Assembly: GCA_947644715.1 (NCBI GenBank)
Contig: CANSAP010000008.1
Location: forward strand, 1-64,000
From: an uncultured Bacteroidales bacterium
GTDB lineage: Bacteria; Bacteroidota; Bacteroidia; Bacteroidales; Muribaculaceae
Direction: 5' to 3'
DNA length: 64,000 nucleotides
A program made the translations under genes and the position numbers. Positions 32,187 through 42,700 of the stretch are shown here, piece by piece. The stretch's first letter is position 1. Each line of letters starts with the position of its first letter. A model generated the notes under the pieces. It was not told the DNA's origin. It was given only the letters and a program-made list of their open reading frames with translations, and searched no databases.

Positions 32187-33509
32187 ATGAACGCGAAAAT
32201 AACTTTACCCGACCTTATAACAGCCCTGTCCGAAAATTCCGGTCAGCCCCGCAGTGTGTGTGAACGTTTCATTAAGGTGATGTTTGCCACGGTGGCTGAG
32301 ACGCTTGTTGCCGGAGAGAATGTGAAGATTAAAGGACTGGGCACTTTCAAGGTGAGTGATGTTGAGGAGCGCAAAAGTGTGAATGTCAACACGGGTGCCG
32401 AGATGATTATTCCGGGTCACCGGAAGGTTTCATTTAATCCTGACAAGAGTCTGGCGGAGTTAATCAATTTGCCGTTCGCTCTGTTTGAGCCGGTTGAGCT
32501 TGAGGATGAGGTGTCGGAAGAGATGCTGGCCGGCGTTGATGAGCAAATGCCTGAGGCTGCGCAAGTGGCTGAGACGCAGCCCCCGGTGCAGGAGGAAGCT
32601 CCAGCCCCTGAGCCGAGCGCCCCTGAAACTGCCGAGCCAACCGAGGGCAGTGAGCCTGACCCTTGGGAGGAGGCTGTCGAGGAGCAATTCTCTGAGCCTG
32701 TGTCTACAAACGAACCTGAACCTGCGCCTGAGCCTACACCTGAACCTGAGCCGGCTGAGACGCCACAGGAGCCGGAGGAAGAAACGATTATTGAGGAGAG
32801 CCGGCAAGCTCCCGCTGAGGCTCCTGCCAAGCCTGCTACGGCTTCAAGTCGTTACGAATCCATTATAGATATAGAGGATGAAGCGGAGGAGAACCGCAAG
32901 AAGGTTGAGATTCATGTGCATTCGCCTGAATGTCATGCACCTCACTTCAGGAAGGGTATTTATATCGGCATAGCGGCAGCAGTTGTCTGCATGGTCCTTC
33001 TGCTGGCTGCATGGCGCATTTTCCTTCCGGCATCTTTCTGTGCTCTGACGGCCACTGCTGAGCCACAGTCTCAAGGCGAGTTGATTGCGCAGCAGGCACG
33101 TGAGGCCACTCCGGCTGCCGACACACTCCCCCCGGCTGCCGACACGCTTCCGCAGGGGGAGCGCATCGAGCCTGTGCAGGCTGCTGAGGCACCTGACGCT
33201 GCTCCCACTCAGGCTTCTGACAAGGCTACCGAGGAGCATGTGCAGGAGGCTCCCGCCAAGGTCTACGACACGATTACGAAGAAACGCTTTCTGACCACTA
33301 TGGCCAAGGAGCATTATGGCGACTACAATCTCTGGCCTTATATCTATGATGAGAACAAGGCCATTCTCGGTCATCCTGACCGCATCAAGCCGGGCACGAA
33401 GGTGGTCATTCCTCCCGCCTCGAAGTATGGCATTGATGCCGGCAATCCTGACTGCATAGCCCGAGCCAAGCGGCGTGGGGCGGAAATCTACGCCAAGTAT
33501 AAAAAGTAG
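32187..33509 (+). CDS. HU domain - membrane helix - LysM-like domain fusion protein
   Basis: The 440-residue protein has an N-terminal HU fold (1-95, with VKIKGLGTFKVSDVEERKSV). An acidic Pro/Glu-rich linker (about 115-225, repeated EPEPAPEP) follows, then a basic segment, one transmembrane helix (257-280, GIYIGIAAAVVCMVLLLAAW), an Ala/Pro/Thr linker and a C-terminal LysM-like domain (about 368-410, AKEHYGDYNLWPYIYDEN ... IKPGTKVVIPP). Basic residues before the helix predict HU in the cytoplasm and LysM in the periplasm. It could tether DNA to the cell wall. Related HU-LysM proteins exist in other Bacteroidetes, uncharacterised as far as I know. The ATG at 32187 is preferred to the TTG at 32181. 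Confidence 0.85.
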   Translation: MNAKITLPDLITALSENSGQPRSVCERFIKVMFATVAETLVAGENVKIKGLGTFKVSDVEERKSVNVNTGAEMIIPGHRKVSFNPDKSLAELINLPFALFEPVELEDEVSEEMLAGVDEQMPEAAQVAETQPPVQEEAPAPEPSAPETAEPTEGSEPDPWEEAVEEQFSEPVSTNEPEPAPEPTPEPEPAETPQEPEEETIIEESRQAPAEAPAKPATASSRYESIIDIEDEAEENRKKVEIHVHSPECHAPHFRKGIYIGIAAAVVCMVLLLAAWRIFLPASFCALTATAEPQSQGELIAQQAREATPAADTLPPAADTLPQGERIEPVQAAEAPDAAPTQASDKATEEHVQEAPAKVYDTITKKRFLTTMAKEHYGDYNLWPYIYDENKAILGHPDRIKPGTKVVIPPASKYGIDAGNPDCIARAKRRGAEIYAKYKK

Positions 33510-33570
33510 CTTCATTCCCGGCACCGGAGGGATGGCGAAGCTCTGCGGGCGCACATCTTGCGGGAAAGAA

Positions 33571-33603
33571 TTTGCAGAACCGGAAATAATTTGTTAATTT
33601 CGC
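33571..33603 (+). promoter_or_regulatory. Promoter for the DUF3127 gene
   Basis: TTTG (33571-33574), a 20-bp spacer and TAATTTCGC (33595-33603) give a near-consensus Bacteroidetes promoter. The ATG lies 63 bp downstream. Confidence 0.6.
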
Positions 33604-33665
33604 ACGTTATTTCCATCTCCGGGAATAACACTCACACTTACATTAATACAAGAAAACCCCACTAC

Positions 33666-34061
33666 ATGGAAGTATCAGGAAAAATCATAGCTAAGCTCCC
33701 GCTGCAGAGCGGTGTGGCCAAAGCATCAGGTCGCGAATGGAAGAAGCAGGAATATGTGCTTGAGACGCATGACTCCTTTCCCCGCAAGGTGAAGTTCGAT
33801 TTCTTCGGCGAGCGTGTGGACCAATATCCCTTGGAGATTGGCGAGGAGGTGACCGTCTCTTTCGACATTGAGAGCCGCGAGTTCAACGGTCGATGGTACA
33901 CCGACATCCGCGGATGGAAGGCTGAGAAGGGGGCTGCACCCGCTGCCGCTCCTGCCCCTCAGCAGACTGCACCCGCCGCTCCTGCCGACCCCTTCGGAGC
34001 ACCGCAGGCTCCTGCTTTCTCCCCTGCTCCCGACAGCGCTCAGGATGACCTCCCCTTCTGA
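33666..34061 (+). CDS. DUF3127 domain protein (OB-fold-like)
   Basis: The protein (131 residues from the ATG at 33666) has a compact domain (1-85: MEVSGKIIAKLPLQSG, WKKQEYVLETHDSFPRKVKF, YTDIRGWKAE), a Pro/Ala/Gln-rich tail, and a final DDLPF. This resembles single-stranded DNA-binding proteins, which also end in an acidic DDxPF tip that docks partner proteins. DUF3127 is common in Bacteroidetes and uncharacterised. The SSB-like design (OB domain, flexible linker, acidic-hydrophobic tip) is visible directly; ssDNA binding is an inference. Confidence 0.82.
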   Translation: MEVSGKIIAKLPLQSGVAKASGREWKKQEYVLETHDSFPRKVKFDFFGERVDQYPLEIGEEVTVSFDIESREFNGRWYTDIRGWKAEKGAAPAAAPAPQQTAPAAPADPFGAPQAPAFSPAPDSAQDDLPF

Positions 34062-34091
34062 TTTCCGGCAAAATCCTCGGAAGTAACTGTA

Positions 34092-34174
34092 AAGAAGACC
34101 GCCTGCAGCTCCCTCTACGGCTTGCCGCAGCCGAGTCTTCTTATTCTTTTGCAGCCGAGTCTTTTATTTATGTC
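34092..34174 (+). terminator. Hairpin and 24-bp tandem duplication after the DUF3127 gene
   Basis: AAGAAGAC (34092-34099) and its complement (34135-34142) flank a GC-rich inner stem, followed by TTATTCTTTT. The segment beginning GCAGCCGAGTCTTCTTATTC (34127-34150) is repeated with small changes at 34151-34174, duplicating the terminator tail. Confidence 0.55.
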
Positions 34175-34227
34175 TCTTTTACCGGAAGGTTGAGGAACAC
34201 TTCTCCCCTTCCGATTGTTCTCATTTC

Positions 34228-34590
34228 ATGAACACTACCAACGACAACGACCTGCTCCTGACGATTGTGGAAGCCATTCAGGATCGCAAAGGGCAGGATA
34301 TAACATTGATTGACCTGACAAGGTTGCATGTCAGCAACGCGCAGCATTTCGTGATTGCCCAGGGTGGCAGCCCCACTCAGGTTTCGGCCATTGCCGACTC
34401 TGTGCGCGAACTCGTTCAGCAAAAGCTTGGCATCAAGCCTGTCAACTATACCGGCTACACTAATTCCACATGGATAGTGATTGACTATGGCTATGTTATG
34501 GTGCACATCTTTGTGCCTGATGCCCGCCGGTTCTATGACATTGAAACCCTTTGGGCTGACGGCGAATTCACCGAAATACCCAATATCTAA
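34228..34590 (+). CDS. rsfS: Ribosome silencing factor
   Basis: RsfS binds uL14 on the 50S subunit and blocks subunit joining in starved cells. The 120-residue protein has the family core: DLTRLHVSNAQHFVIAQG, YTNSTWIVIDYGYVMVHIF and a late FYDIETLWAD. Length is typical. It lies 11 bp upstream of ftsH, an arrangement common in Bacteroidetes. Confidence 0.92.
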   Translation: MNTTNDNDLLLTIVEAIQDRKGQDITLIDLTRLHVSNAQHFVIAQGGSPTQVSAIADSVRELVQQKLGIKPVNYTGYTNSTWIVIDYGYVMVHIFVPDARRFYDIETLWADGEFTEIPNI

Positions 34591-34601
34591 TCTATCCATT
34601 T

Positions 34602-36692
34602 ATGCCTATTGGTCAGCAAGGAAATAAGAAAGGCAGCAAGCGTCCGATGCTCAACATGTATTGGATGTATCTGCTCATCATACTCTCTCTGGTAGCCCTT
34701 TATAACTTCCAGGACAACACCGCCGTGAAAGAGGTTTCGGTGGATCAGTTTGTGGAGGAGGTTACGGAGGGTTCCGTTGAGAAAGTCAAAATCAACCGTG
34801 AAGATGCCACCGTCTCGGGTGTGCTCAATGCCGAGGGTCTGAAGAAAAATGGCCTTGCAGGGAGCAACGGGCGCGCCTCGGAGGGTGAAATACGCACACA
34901 GGCCGTCAGCGCCGAGCGCTTCGACGAGAAACTTTCGGCGGCCAACGAGGTGCGCAAGAGCCGAGGGCTGGAGCCTGTGCCCTATGAGTTTGTGAACGGC
35001 TCTGACCTGATGAAGCTCTTCTGGTACTTCGGTCCCATCCTGGTCTTCGTGCTCTTCATGGTCTTCATGTCGCGCCGCATGAGTGGCCCCGGGGGTGCCG
35101 GGGGCATCTTTAACGTTGGCAAGAGCCGCGCCAAGGTTTTTGACAAGAAGACTGACACGAATGTGACCTTCAAGGATGTGGCCGGCCTGGCCGAGGCCAA
35201 GGTTGAGATTGAGGAGATCGTAGAGTTTCTCAAGAACCCGCAGCGCTACACTGAACTGGGGGCCAAGATTCCCAAGGGGGCGCTGCTGGTGGGTCCTCCG
35301 GGCACCGGTAAAACCTTGCTGGCCAAGGCAGTGGCCGGAGAAGCCAACGTGCCGTTCCTCTCGATGAGCGGTTCTGACTTCGTGGAAATGTTCGTGGGTG
35401 TCGGTGCAGCGCGAGTGCGCGACCTCTTCAAGCAGGCCAAGGAAAAGGCTCCCTGCATTGTCTTCATCGATGAAATTGACGCCGTGGGTCGTGCCCGCGG
35501 CAAGAACCCCAACATGGGCAGCAACGATGAGCGCGAGAACACTCTTAACCAGATGCTCACCGAGATGGATGGCTTTGGAGCCAACAACGGCGTGATTATC
35601 CTTGCGGCCACGAACCGCGTGGACATGCTCGACAAGGCTCTGCTGCGTCCCGGACGCTTTGACCGTCAGATTCTTGTGGACCTGCCGGAGCTGACTGACC
35701 GTGTGGAGATTCTCAATGTGCATCTGCGCAACCTGAAAATAAATGCCACGCTTGACGTGGAGCAGATAGCACGTCAGACCTCAGGCTTCTCCGGCGCTGA
35801 CCTGGCCAACGTCTGCAACGAGGCTGCCCTCATAGCCGCCCGCAATAACAAGGAGGATGTCAGCATGGATGATTTCCGCAAAGCCATTGACCGCATCGTG
35901 GGTGGTTTGGAAAAGAAGTCCGTGGTCTACACAGCTGAGGAGAAGGATGCCATTGCCACACATGAGGCGGGACATGCCACCGTCAGCTGGCTGATTCAGT
36001 ATGGCAATCCGCTCGTCAAGGTCACCATCGTGCCCCGCGGCCGCGCCGGTGGCTACGCCATGTATGCTCCCGAGGAGCGTCATTACACCCCGATGCAGAG
36101 CCTGCTTGACACCATCTGCACGCTCGTGGCCGGACGTGCCGCCGAAGAGGTGTTCACCGGCGTTGTGGGCACCGGCGCCAGCGACGACCTTGAGAAAGCC
36201 ACCAAGCTTGCACTGAGCATCGTGATGTATTACGGCGCTAGCCCCCGCCTGCGCAACCTCAACTATCATGACTCCACAGGTCAGGCCTACGGCTTCCAGA
36301 AGCCTTACAGCGAGGCCACGGCGAAGGTCATTGATGAGGAGGTGGAGCGCATTGTCAATGAACAGTATGACCGCGCCAAGGAGATTCTCAAGAAGTATGG
36401 CAAGGAGCACAACGAGATTCGCGACCTGCTCATTAAGCGTGAGGTCATCTATCATGACGATGTGCAGGCAATCCTTGGCCCCCGCCCCTGGAAGAGCCGT
36501 GAAGAGGACCCGGCCGTGCAGGCGCGACAGAAACTCCTGGCTGATAACGCCCGCAAGGCGCAGGATAACATCAGCTCTGAGACTAAAGAGGACGCCTCGG
36601 CACAGGAGCAACCTGCTGCAGAAGAGACTGCCCCGTCGACATCGCCCGACAGCGATGAAGATGCAGGCACTCCTCCCCCATTCAATAAGTAA
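34602..36692 (+). CDS. ftsH: ATP-dependent zinc metalloprotease FtsH
   Basis: This membrane-anchored AAA+ protease (696 residues) has a basic N-terminus, TM1 (about 20-40), a periplasmic region, TM2 (about 142-160), the AAA domain with Walker A GPPGTGKT (231-238), Walker [10 protein letters not shown] and the SRH. The peptidase domain has the zinc motif HEAGH (454-458). The C-terminal tail is acidic and Pro/Ser-rich. It degrades misfolded membrane proteins and regulatory substrates. Between rsfS and hflX the genes are only 7-11 bp apart, indicating an operon. The cdsA gene often found after ftsH in this phylum is replaced here by hflX. Confidence 0.96.
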   Translation: MPIGQQGNKKGSKRPMLNMYWMYLLIILSLVALYNFQDNTAVKEVSVDQFVEEVTEGSVEKVKINREDATVSGVLNAEGLKKNGLAGSNGRASEGEIRTQAVSAERFDEKLSAANEVRKSRGLEPVPYEFVNGSDLMKLFWYFGPILVFVLFMVFMSRRMSGPGGAGGIFNVGKSRAKVFDKKTDTNVTFKDVAGLAEAKVEIEEIVEFLKNPQRYTELGAKIPKGALLVGPPGTGKTLLAKAVAGEANVPFLSMSGSDFVEMFVGVGAARVRDLFKQAKEKAPCIVFIDEIDAVGRARGKNPNMGSNDERENTLNQMLTEMDGFGANNGVIILAATNRVDMLDKALLRPGRFDRQILVDLPELTDRVEILNVHLRNLKINATLDVEQIARQTSGFSGADLANVCNEAALIAARNNKEDVSMDDFRKAIDRIVGGLEKKSVVYTAEEKDAIATHEAGHATVSWLIQYGNPLVKVTIVPRGRAGGYAMYAPEERHYTPMQSLLDTICTLVAGRAAEEVFTGVVGTGASDDLEKATKLALSIVMYYGASPRLRNLNYHDSTGQAYGFQKPYSEATAKVIDEEVERIVNEQYDRAKEILKKYGKEHNEIRDLLIKREVIYHDDVQAILGPRPWKSREEDPAVQARQKLLADNARKAQDNISSETKEDASAQEQPAAEETAPSTSPDSDEDAGTPPPFNK

Positions 36693-36699
36693 ATAGGAT

Positions 36700-37962
36700 A
36701 TGATTGAAGATAATATTATTGCCACTGAGGCGAATGAGCGCACCGTGCTCGTCGGGCTGATTACTCAGAATCAGAATGAGACGAAGACCCGCGAGTATCT
36801 GGACGAGCTTGCATTTTTGGCCGAGACGGCCGGAGCTGTGCCGGTGCACACGTTCCTTCAGAAGATGGATTATCCCAACCCCCGCACCTATGTGGGCAAA
36901 GGTAAACTCGAGGAGATTCGCAGCTACGTTGAGGAGCAGGAGATTGGCATGGTAATCTTCGACGACGACCTCTCGACGAAGCAAGTCACCAACATAGAGC
37001 GGGAGCTGAAGGTGAAAATCCTTGACCGAACCTCGCTCATTCTCGACATCTTCGCACGACGTGCGCAGACGGCCACGGCACGCACTCAGGTGGAGCTTGC
37101 GCAGTATCAGTATCTGCTCCCGCGCCTCACCCGCATGTGGACTCACCTCGAGCGCCAGCGTGGCGGCATCGGTATGCGTGGCCCCGGCGAGACACAGATT
37201 GAGACCGACCGCCGAATCATCCTCGACAAAATCTCCCGCCTGAAGGAGGAGCTGCGCCACATCGACAAGCAGAAATCCATCCAGCGCAAGAACCGCGGCA
37301 AGCTCACGCGCGTGGCACTCGTGGGCTACACCAATGTGGGCAAGAGCACCATCATGAACCTGCTGAGCAAGAGCGACGTCTTTGCCGAAAACAAGCTCTT
37401 CGCTACCCTCGACACGACGGTGCGCAAGGTAATCATCGACAACCTCCCCTTCCTGCTGACCGACACCGTGGGCTTCATCCGCAAGCTCCCGACTCATCTC
37501 GTGGACTCCTTCAAATCCACGCTCGACGAGGTGCGCGAGGCCGACCTGCTGGTGCATGTTGTCGATGTCAGCCATCCCCAATTTGAGGAGCAGATTGAAG
37601 TGGTCAATCGCACGCTCCACGAGGTCTGCGGCGCCTCTGACAAGCCTATGATAATGGTTTTCAACAAGATAGACGCCTTCACCTATACCCCCAAGGATCC
37701 TGACGACCTCACCCCCTCCACCCGCGCCAACATCCCTCTCGAGGAATTTGAGCGCTCATGGATGGCACGCACCTCAGGGGCCTGCGTCTTCATCTCCGCA
37801 AAGAAGAAAATCAATATCGACGCCCTGAAGCAGATGCTATACGAGAAGGCTCGCGAGATACATGCCGAGCGATTCCCGTATAACGACTTCCTGTTTCAGA
37901 AATATGACCAGGACTACACCCTCGACGAAGCCTGCAGTCAAGACCCCGACACATGCAACTGA
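36700..37962 (+). CDS. hflX: GTPase HflX
   Basis: HflX binds 50S/70S ribosomes and splits stalled ones under stress. The 420-residue protein has the N-terminal HflX domain (NPRTYVGKGKLEEI), the signature RMRGPGETQIETDRR-like segment (GIGMRGPGETQIETDRR), the P-loop GYTNVGKST (209-217), DTVGF (G3) and NKID (G4). It follows ftsH by 7 bp and overlaps the DUF4954 gene by 10 bp. Coupling with ftsH recalls the functional link between hflX and membrane proteolysis genes elsewhere. Confidence 0.94.
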   Translation: MIEDNIIATEANERTVLVGLITQNQNETKTREYLDELAFLAETAGAVPVHTFLQKMDYPNPRTYVGKGKLEEIRSYVEEQEIGMVIFDDDLSTKQVTNIERELKVKILDRTSLILDIFARRAQTATARTQVELAQYQYLLPRLTRMWTHLERQRGGIGMRGPGETQIETDRRIILDKISRLKEELRHIDKQKSIQRKNRGKLTRVALVGYTNVGKSTIMNLLSKSDVFAENKLFATLDTTVRKVIIDNLPFLLTDTVGFIRKLPTHLVDSFKSTLDEVREADLLVHVVDVSHPQFEEQIEVVNRTLHEVCGASDKPMIMVFNKIDAFTYTPKDPDDLTPSTRANIPLEEFERSWMARTSGACVFISAKKKINIDALKQMLYEKAREIHAERFPYNDFLFQKYDQDYTLDEACSQDPDTCN

Positions 37963-39656
37963 CAGCATCAGAAATACTCCGCCTCGAGAATCAAGGATGC
38001 TTCTCCACCGATTGGACAGAGGTCACCATAGCCCCCGGCTCTGACCTCTCGCTGCTGCGCGCAGTCAGATTCATGGGCAAGACATCAATCGGGATGCTCC
38101 GCAAGCAGCCCGGGCGCCCAACAGGCATCTTCAACGCCGTCATAGCCGACTGTACCATTGGCGACAACCCCTACATAAGCAACATCCATGGAGAGCTGCG
38201 CGGCCTGCGTATAGCAAACAATGTTACCATTGAGAACGTGGGACGCATCACCTGCGAGCAGGAAGCCCCCTGCGGCCTCGGTGTGCCCGTAGCCGTGCTC
38301 GACGAAACCGGCTCGCGTCCCGTGCCCCTATTCCCCACCCTCACCTCGCAGCTCGCATCACTTATGGCGCGCAATCCCCGCCTGGCTGAGTATCACATTC
38401 TCCCGATGCTCAAGGACGCCTGGGAGCATGAACCGACCGGAAGCCTCATCGGCGACGGCGTGACTATCAGAGACGCCGGATGCCTGCGCAACCTGCGCAT
38501 TGACCCCGGCGTCACCATTGAAGGGGCATCCCGCCTGATTAACGGACGCATCATAAACAACGCCCCCGCTGAACCGCTGGCATACGTGGGTGCCGGCGTC
38601 GATGCCGAGAATTTCATGATTGTAGATGGCCGAGTGGACACCGGCGCCATGCTCCGCAACGTCTTCGTCGGGCAAGGGGTCGAGATTGACAAATACTTCT
38701 CAGCCCACGACTCCCTCTTCTTCGCCAACAGCTCCTGCGAATGCGGAGAAGCTTGCGCCATAATAGCCGGCCCCTACACCGTCACCATGCACAAGAGCAC
38801 ACTACTCATCGGTGCCGAATACTCCTTCATGAACGCCGGCTCAGGCACCAACTCCTCCAACCACATGTATAAGCTCGGCCCCGTGCACCATGGACTGATG
38901 CAACGCGGCGTCAAGACAGCCAGCAGCTCCTACATGATGTGGGAGGGACGAATCGGCGCCTTCTCCCTGCTCATGGGGCAACACAAAACGCACCCCGACA
39001 CTACCCCCTTCCCCTTCTCCTACCTCTTCGGCACCCCCGAAGGGAAAACCGTAGTAGCCCCCGCCCTCATGCTCCGCTCCTGCGGCCTCGACCGCGACAA
39101 AGTGAAATGGCCTGCCCGCGACCGCCGCACTCCGGCTCGCCTCCCACTGATGGACCATCTGCACTTCGATGTCCTGAACCCGCTCACAGTCTCCACCATG
39201 CTCGATGCCCTGCGGCTCATCGACGAGATTTCCCGCCTCAGCCCCGAGCCTGACGGCTACATCCACCATGGCGGACTCCTCTTCTCCCCCTCGGCCCTGA
39301 GCCGCGGACGTGACATCTACACCCGCGCTATCGTGGTCTACCTGCAACGCGTCACCTCCCGTCCCACCCCCGATACCACCGGCCTCACCACCCCCGAAAG
39401 CTGGATAGACCTGGGGGGACAGATAATCCCGGGCGACATCACGGCCAAAGTGCGCGAGTGCGAAACAATCAGCCAGGTCAATGAACTGATAGACAACGCA
39501 TTCCTGCACTACCCTGCGCTCGAATATCTCTACGTGCAGACCCTTCTTACCCCTGAATGGCAGCAGAGGCTTGCAGATGCAGACACCTACACCATCCCCT
39601 TCTACGCCGACATCGAAGCCGACCGCACCCGAGCCCTCTCAGCCCTGACCCGCTGA
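37953..39656 (+). CDS. DUF4954 protein, predicted left-handed beta-helix
   Basis: The 567-residue protein has a central region rich in hexapeptide-like turns (FNAVIADCTIGDNPYISNI, LRIDPGVTIEGASRLINGRI, FVGQGVEIDKYFSAHDS), typical of left-handed beta-helix sugar-nucleotide transferases. The family (DUF4954) is largely Bacteroidetes-specific and has no known role. A helical C-terminal region follows. The gene overlaps hflX by 10 bp, so it is translated with the rsfS-ftsH-hflX operon. A GlmU/LpxA-like acyl or nucleotidyl transfer function is possible, but I see no N-terminal nucleotidyltransferase motif. Confidence 0.85.
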   Translation: MQLTASEILRLENQGCFSTDWTEVTIAPGSDLSLLRAVRFMGKTSIGMLRKQPGRPTGIFNAVIADCTIGDNPYISNIHGELRGLRIANNVTIENVGRITCEQEAPCGLGVPVAVLDETGSRPVPLFPTLTSQLASLMARNPRLAEYHILPMLKDAWEHEPTGSLIGDGVTIRDAGCLRNLRIDPGVTIEGASRLINGRIINNAPAEPLAYVGAGVDAENFMIVDGRVDTGAMLRNVFVGQGVEIDKYFSAHDSLFFANSSCECGEACAIIAGPYTVTMHKSTLLIGAEYSFMNAGSGTNSSNHMYKLGPVHHGLMQRGVKTASSSYMMWEGRIGAFSLLMGQHKTHPDTTPFPFSYLFGTPEGKTVVAPALMLRSCGLDRDKVKWPARDRRTPARLPLMDHLHFDVLNPLTVSTMLDALRLIDEISRLSPEPDGYIHHGGLLFSPSALSRGRDIYTRAIVVYLQRVTSRPTPDTTGLTTPESWIDLGGQIIPGDITAKVRECETISQVNELIDNAFLHYPALEYLYVQTLLTPEWQQRLADADTYTIPFYADIEADRTRALSALTR

Positions 39657-39670
39657 CCCGTGCCGGCCAT

Positions 39671-39720
39671 CTGCCCCGGCCTGGCAGTCGGCCATTCGGT
39701 CAGCCACTATGCCAGGGCAG
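39671..39720. terminator. Bidirectional hairpin between the DUF4954 gene and gltB
   Basis: CTGCCC and TGGCA in the left arm (39671-39685) pair with TGCCAGGGCAG (39710-39720), leaving a small bulge. It lies between two convergent genes whose stop codons are 75 bp apart. Confidence 0.45.
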
Positions 39721-39731
39721 AGGAACACTAC

Positions 39732-42700
39732 TCAGCCGGGAAGAGCGATTTTCTTGTATTCCACTGAGGTTACCTTCAGGAACTGCGGAAGATAACTTTC
39801 CCAATCAGCGAGAATACGCGCTGCAAGGGGGCTGCCCGTGAATCGGTGATGACGCTCAATCAGGTCGTGAAGCTCAGCTATCTCATAGTCCTCACGAAGC
39901 AGCGTCAGCTCCACGAGATCCATGTTGACATAATAGTCGAGATTGCCGGTGCCGTTCCAGATGTAAGCCACACCGCCACTCATGCCTGCAGCGAAATTGC
40001 GCCCGATTTTGCCGAGCACCACCACGCGACCGCCGGTCATATACTCGCAGCCATGGTCACCCACACCCTCCACGACAGCTATCGCGCCACTGTTGCGCAC
40101 CGCAAACCTCTCGCCGACACGACCATTAACGTATAGCTCGCCGGACGTGGCGCCATACAGCAGAGTATTCCCCGCTATCGTGTTGCGGCAAGCCTCGAAG
40201 GTGGCCTCACGCGGAGGAACGACCACGATTCTGCCCCCCGACAAGCCCTTGCCCAAATAATCATTCGCATCACCCTCAAGCCTGAAAGTCAGCCCTTTGC
40301 AAAGGAAAGCGCCGAAGCTCTGCCCGGCTGACCCGGTAAACTTGAGCCGCACGCTGTCCTCAGGCAACCCGCTGCTTCCGAAGCGCTTCGTGACATAGCC
40401 GCTGAGCATAGCCCCCACCGAGCGGTCAGTGTTGACTATCGGCATTCCCAGCGAAATCTCCTGCTTAAGCTCAATGGCATTCCCAATCAGCTGCAGCAGA
40501 GCAGCATCCTTGACCGAGTCGAGCTTATGGTCCTGCTCCGTCTCAAAGTGCAACGCATTCTCCCCCTCGACCCTGAAGAAGAGGCGAGAGAAGTCAAGCT
40601 TGGCCTGCTTGCTTCCCTCAGCAGAGGCACGACGCCTCAGCAGGTCAGCGCGACCCACAATCTCATCGAGACTGCGGTAGCCCATCGCGGCCAGCCGCTC
40701 CCGCACGCTGCGCGCCATGAACCGGAAGTAATTAATCAGATGCTCATATCGCCCGACGAACTTCTTTCGCAGCTCGGGACTTTGGGTGGCCACACCCTTC
40801 GGACAGGTGTTAGTGTGGCATTTGCGCACCATGCAGCAGCCAAGCACCACCAGCGCAGCCGTGCCGAAGCCATACTCCTCAGCCCCCAGCATAGCAGCGA
40901 CCATGATGTCATGCGGACTCTTCAGCTGCCCGTCGACCTGAAGTCGCAACTTGCCCCGCAAGTTATTCCTTACAAGAGTCTGCTGAATCTCAGCCAGCCC
41001 TATCTCAGCCGGCACACCCGCATGTTTCATCGAGCCGGCAGGGCTGGCACCCGTGCCCCCGTCGCAGCCACTGATAAGAATCTTGTCGGCCTTAGCCTTA
41101 GCCACACCCGCGGCTATCGTGCCCACACCACTCTCGGCCACAAGCTTGACACTGATTTGAGCCTCAGGATTCACGTTCTTCAAATCGAAGATGAGCTGGG
41201 CAAGATCCTCAATGGAATAGATGTCATGATGTGGCGGCGGACTGATGAGCGTAATGCCGGGGATGGAACGGCGGGTGCGGGCAATCACTTCATCCACCTT
41301 GAACCCGGGCAGCTGGCCACCCTCACCCGGCTTCGCCCCCTGCGCCACCTTAATCTGAATCTCGGCGGCGTTCACAAGATACTCCGCATCTACGCCAAAG
41401 CGCCCTGAGGCCACCTGCTTGACGCTGCTGCGCGCCCAAGTGCCGTCCGGGCGCCTCTGATTGCGTGCCGGGTCTTCGCCTCCTTCACCAGTGTTACTCA
41501 TGCCCCCAATCTCATTCATGGCGATGGCTAAAGCCTCATGTGCCTCACGACTGATGGCACCAAACGACATGGCCTCCGTGCAGAACCGGCGCATAATGCT
41601 CTGCTCACTCTCAACCTCATCTACTGAAATCGGCTCCCGGTCACTCTCCACCCCAATCATGTCGCGCAGGAATATCGGCTCAGGCTTCTCCTCAACCAGC
41701 CTGACGAAGTCGAGAAACTTCTCATAGTCCCCTTCGCGAGTGGCAGCCTGCAGGGCGCGCACCACAGGTGGATTCCAGGCGTGCAGCTCCCCGCCGCGAC
41801 GGAACATATACTGCCCGGCATCCTCAAGCTCCGGAGCATCAGCACTCCAAGCCTTCGAGTGAAGCTTGAGAATATCAGCAGCAATATCTTCTATGTCAAT
41901 ACCTTCAATCGGCGATGGGGTTGTGCCACCCATGTAATGATTCAACAGGCGCGAGCTGACCCCCAACGCCTCAAACAGAGCACAGCCGCGATAGCTGCGG
42001 ATGGTCGATATGCCCATCTTCGACATTATCTTCAGTATCCCCTTATTCACAGCCTTGATATAATGCTGCTCAGCCCCGTCATAATCAAGCTGAAGCTCGC
42101 CGCGCCCCACCATATCCTTCAGCAGAGCGAAAACCATATACGGATTCACGGCACTCGCACCATAGCCCATGAGCAGACTCACATGCATCACCTCACACAC
42201 CTCTCCGCTCTCCACAATAATAGCTATCTGCGAACGCTTCCGCCGGCTCACAAGATGATGATGCACTGCCGAAAGAGCCAGCAGCGAGGGTATAGGCGCC
42301 AGTGCGGCAGTCACACCCCGGTCAGAGAGCACCATATAGTTATACCCCTCATCCACAGCGCATTCAGCATCTCGGCAGAGCCGGTCGATAGCCCCTTCAA
42401 GAGCAGTCACTCCCCCCTCGGCCTCGAAAAGCATAGGAAGCGTAATCGTGCGAAAGCCCTTGTACTGGAGATTGCGCAGAATGTCCAGCTCACCGTCAGA
42501 AACAATCGGCGAAGGCATCCTCACCACATTGCAAAGCTCCTGCGAAGGGTTCAGAATATTCTTCCTGACAGCCCCGACATAACTCGTCAGCGACATCACC
42601 AGCTCCTCGCGGATAGGGTCAATCGGAGGATTAGTCACCTGCGCGAACTGCTGCCTGAAATAATTGAAGAAACGCTGAGGCTGAGCTGAGAGAACCGCCG

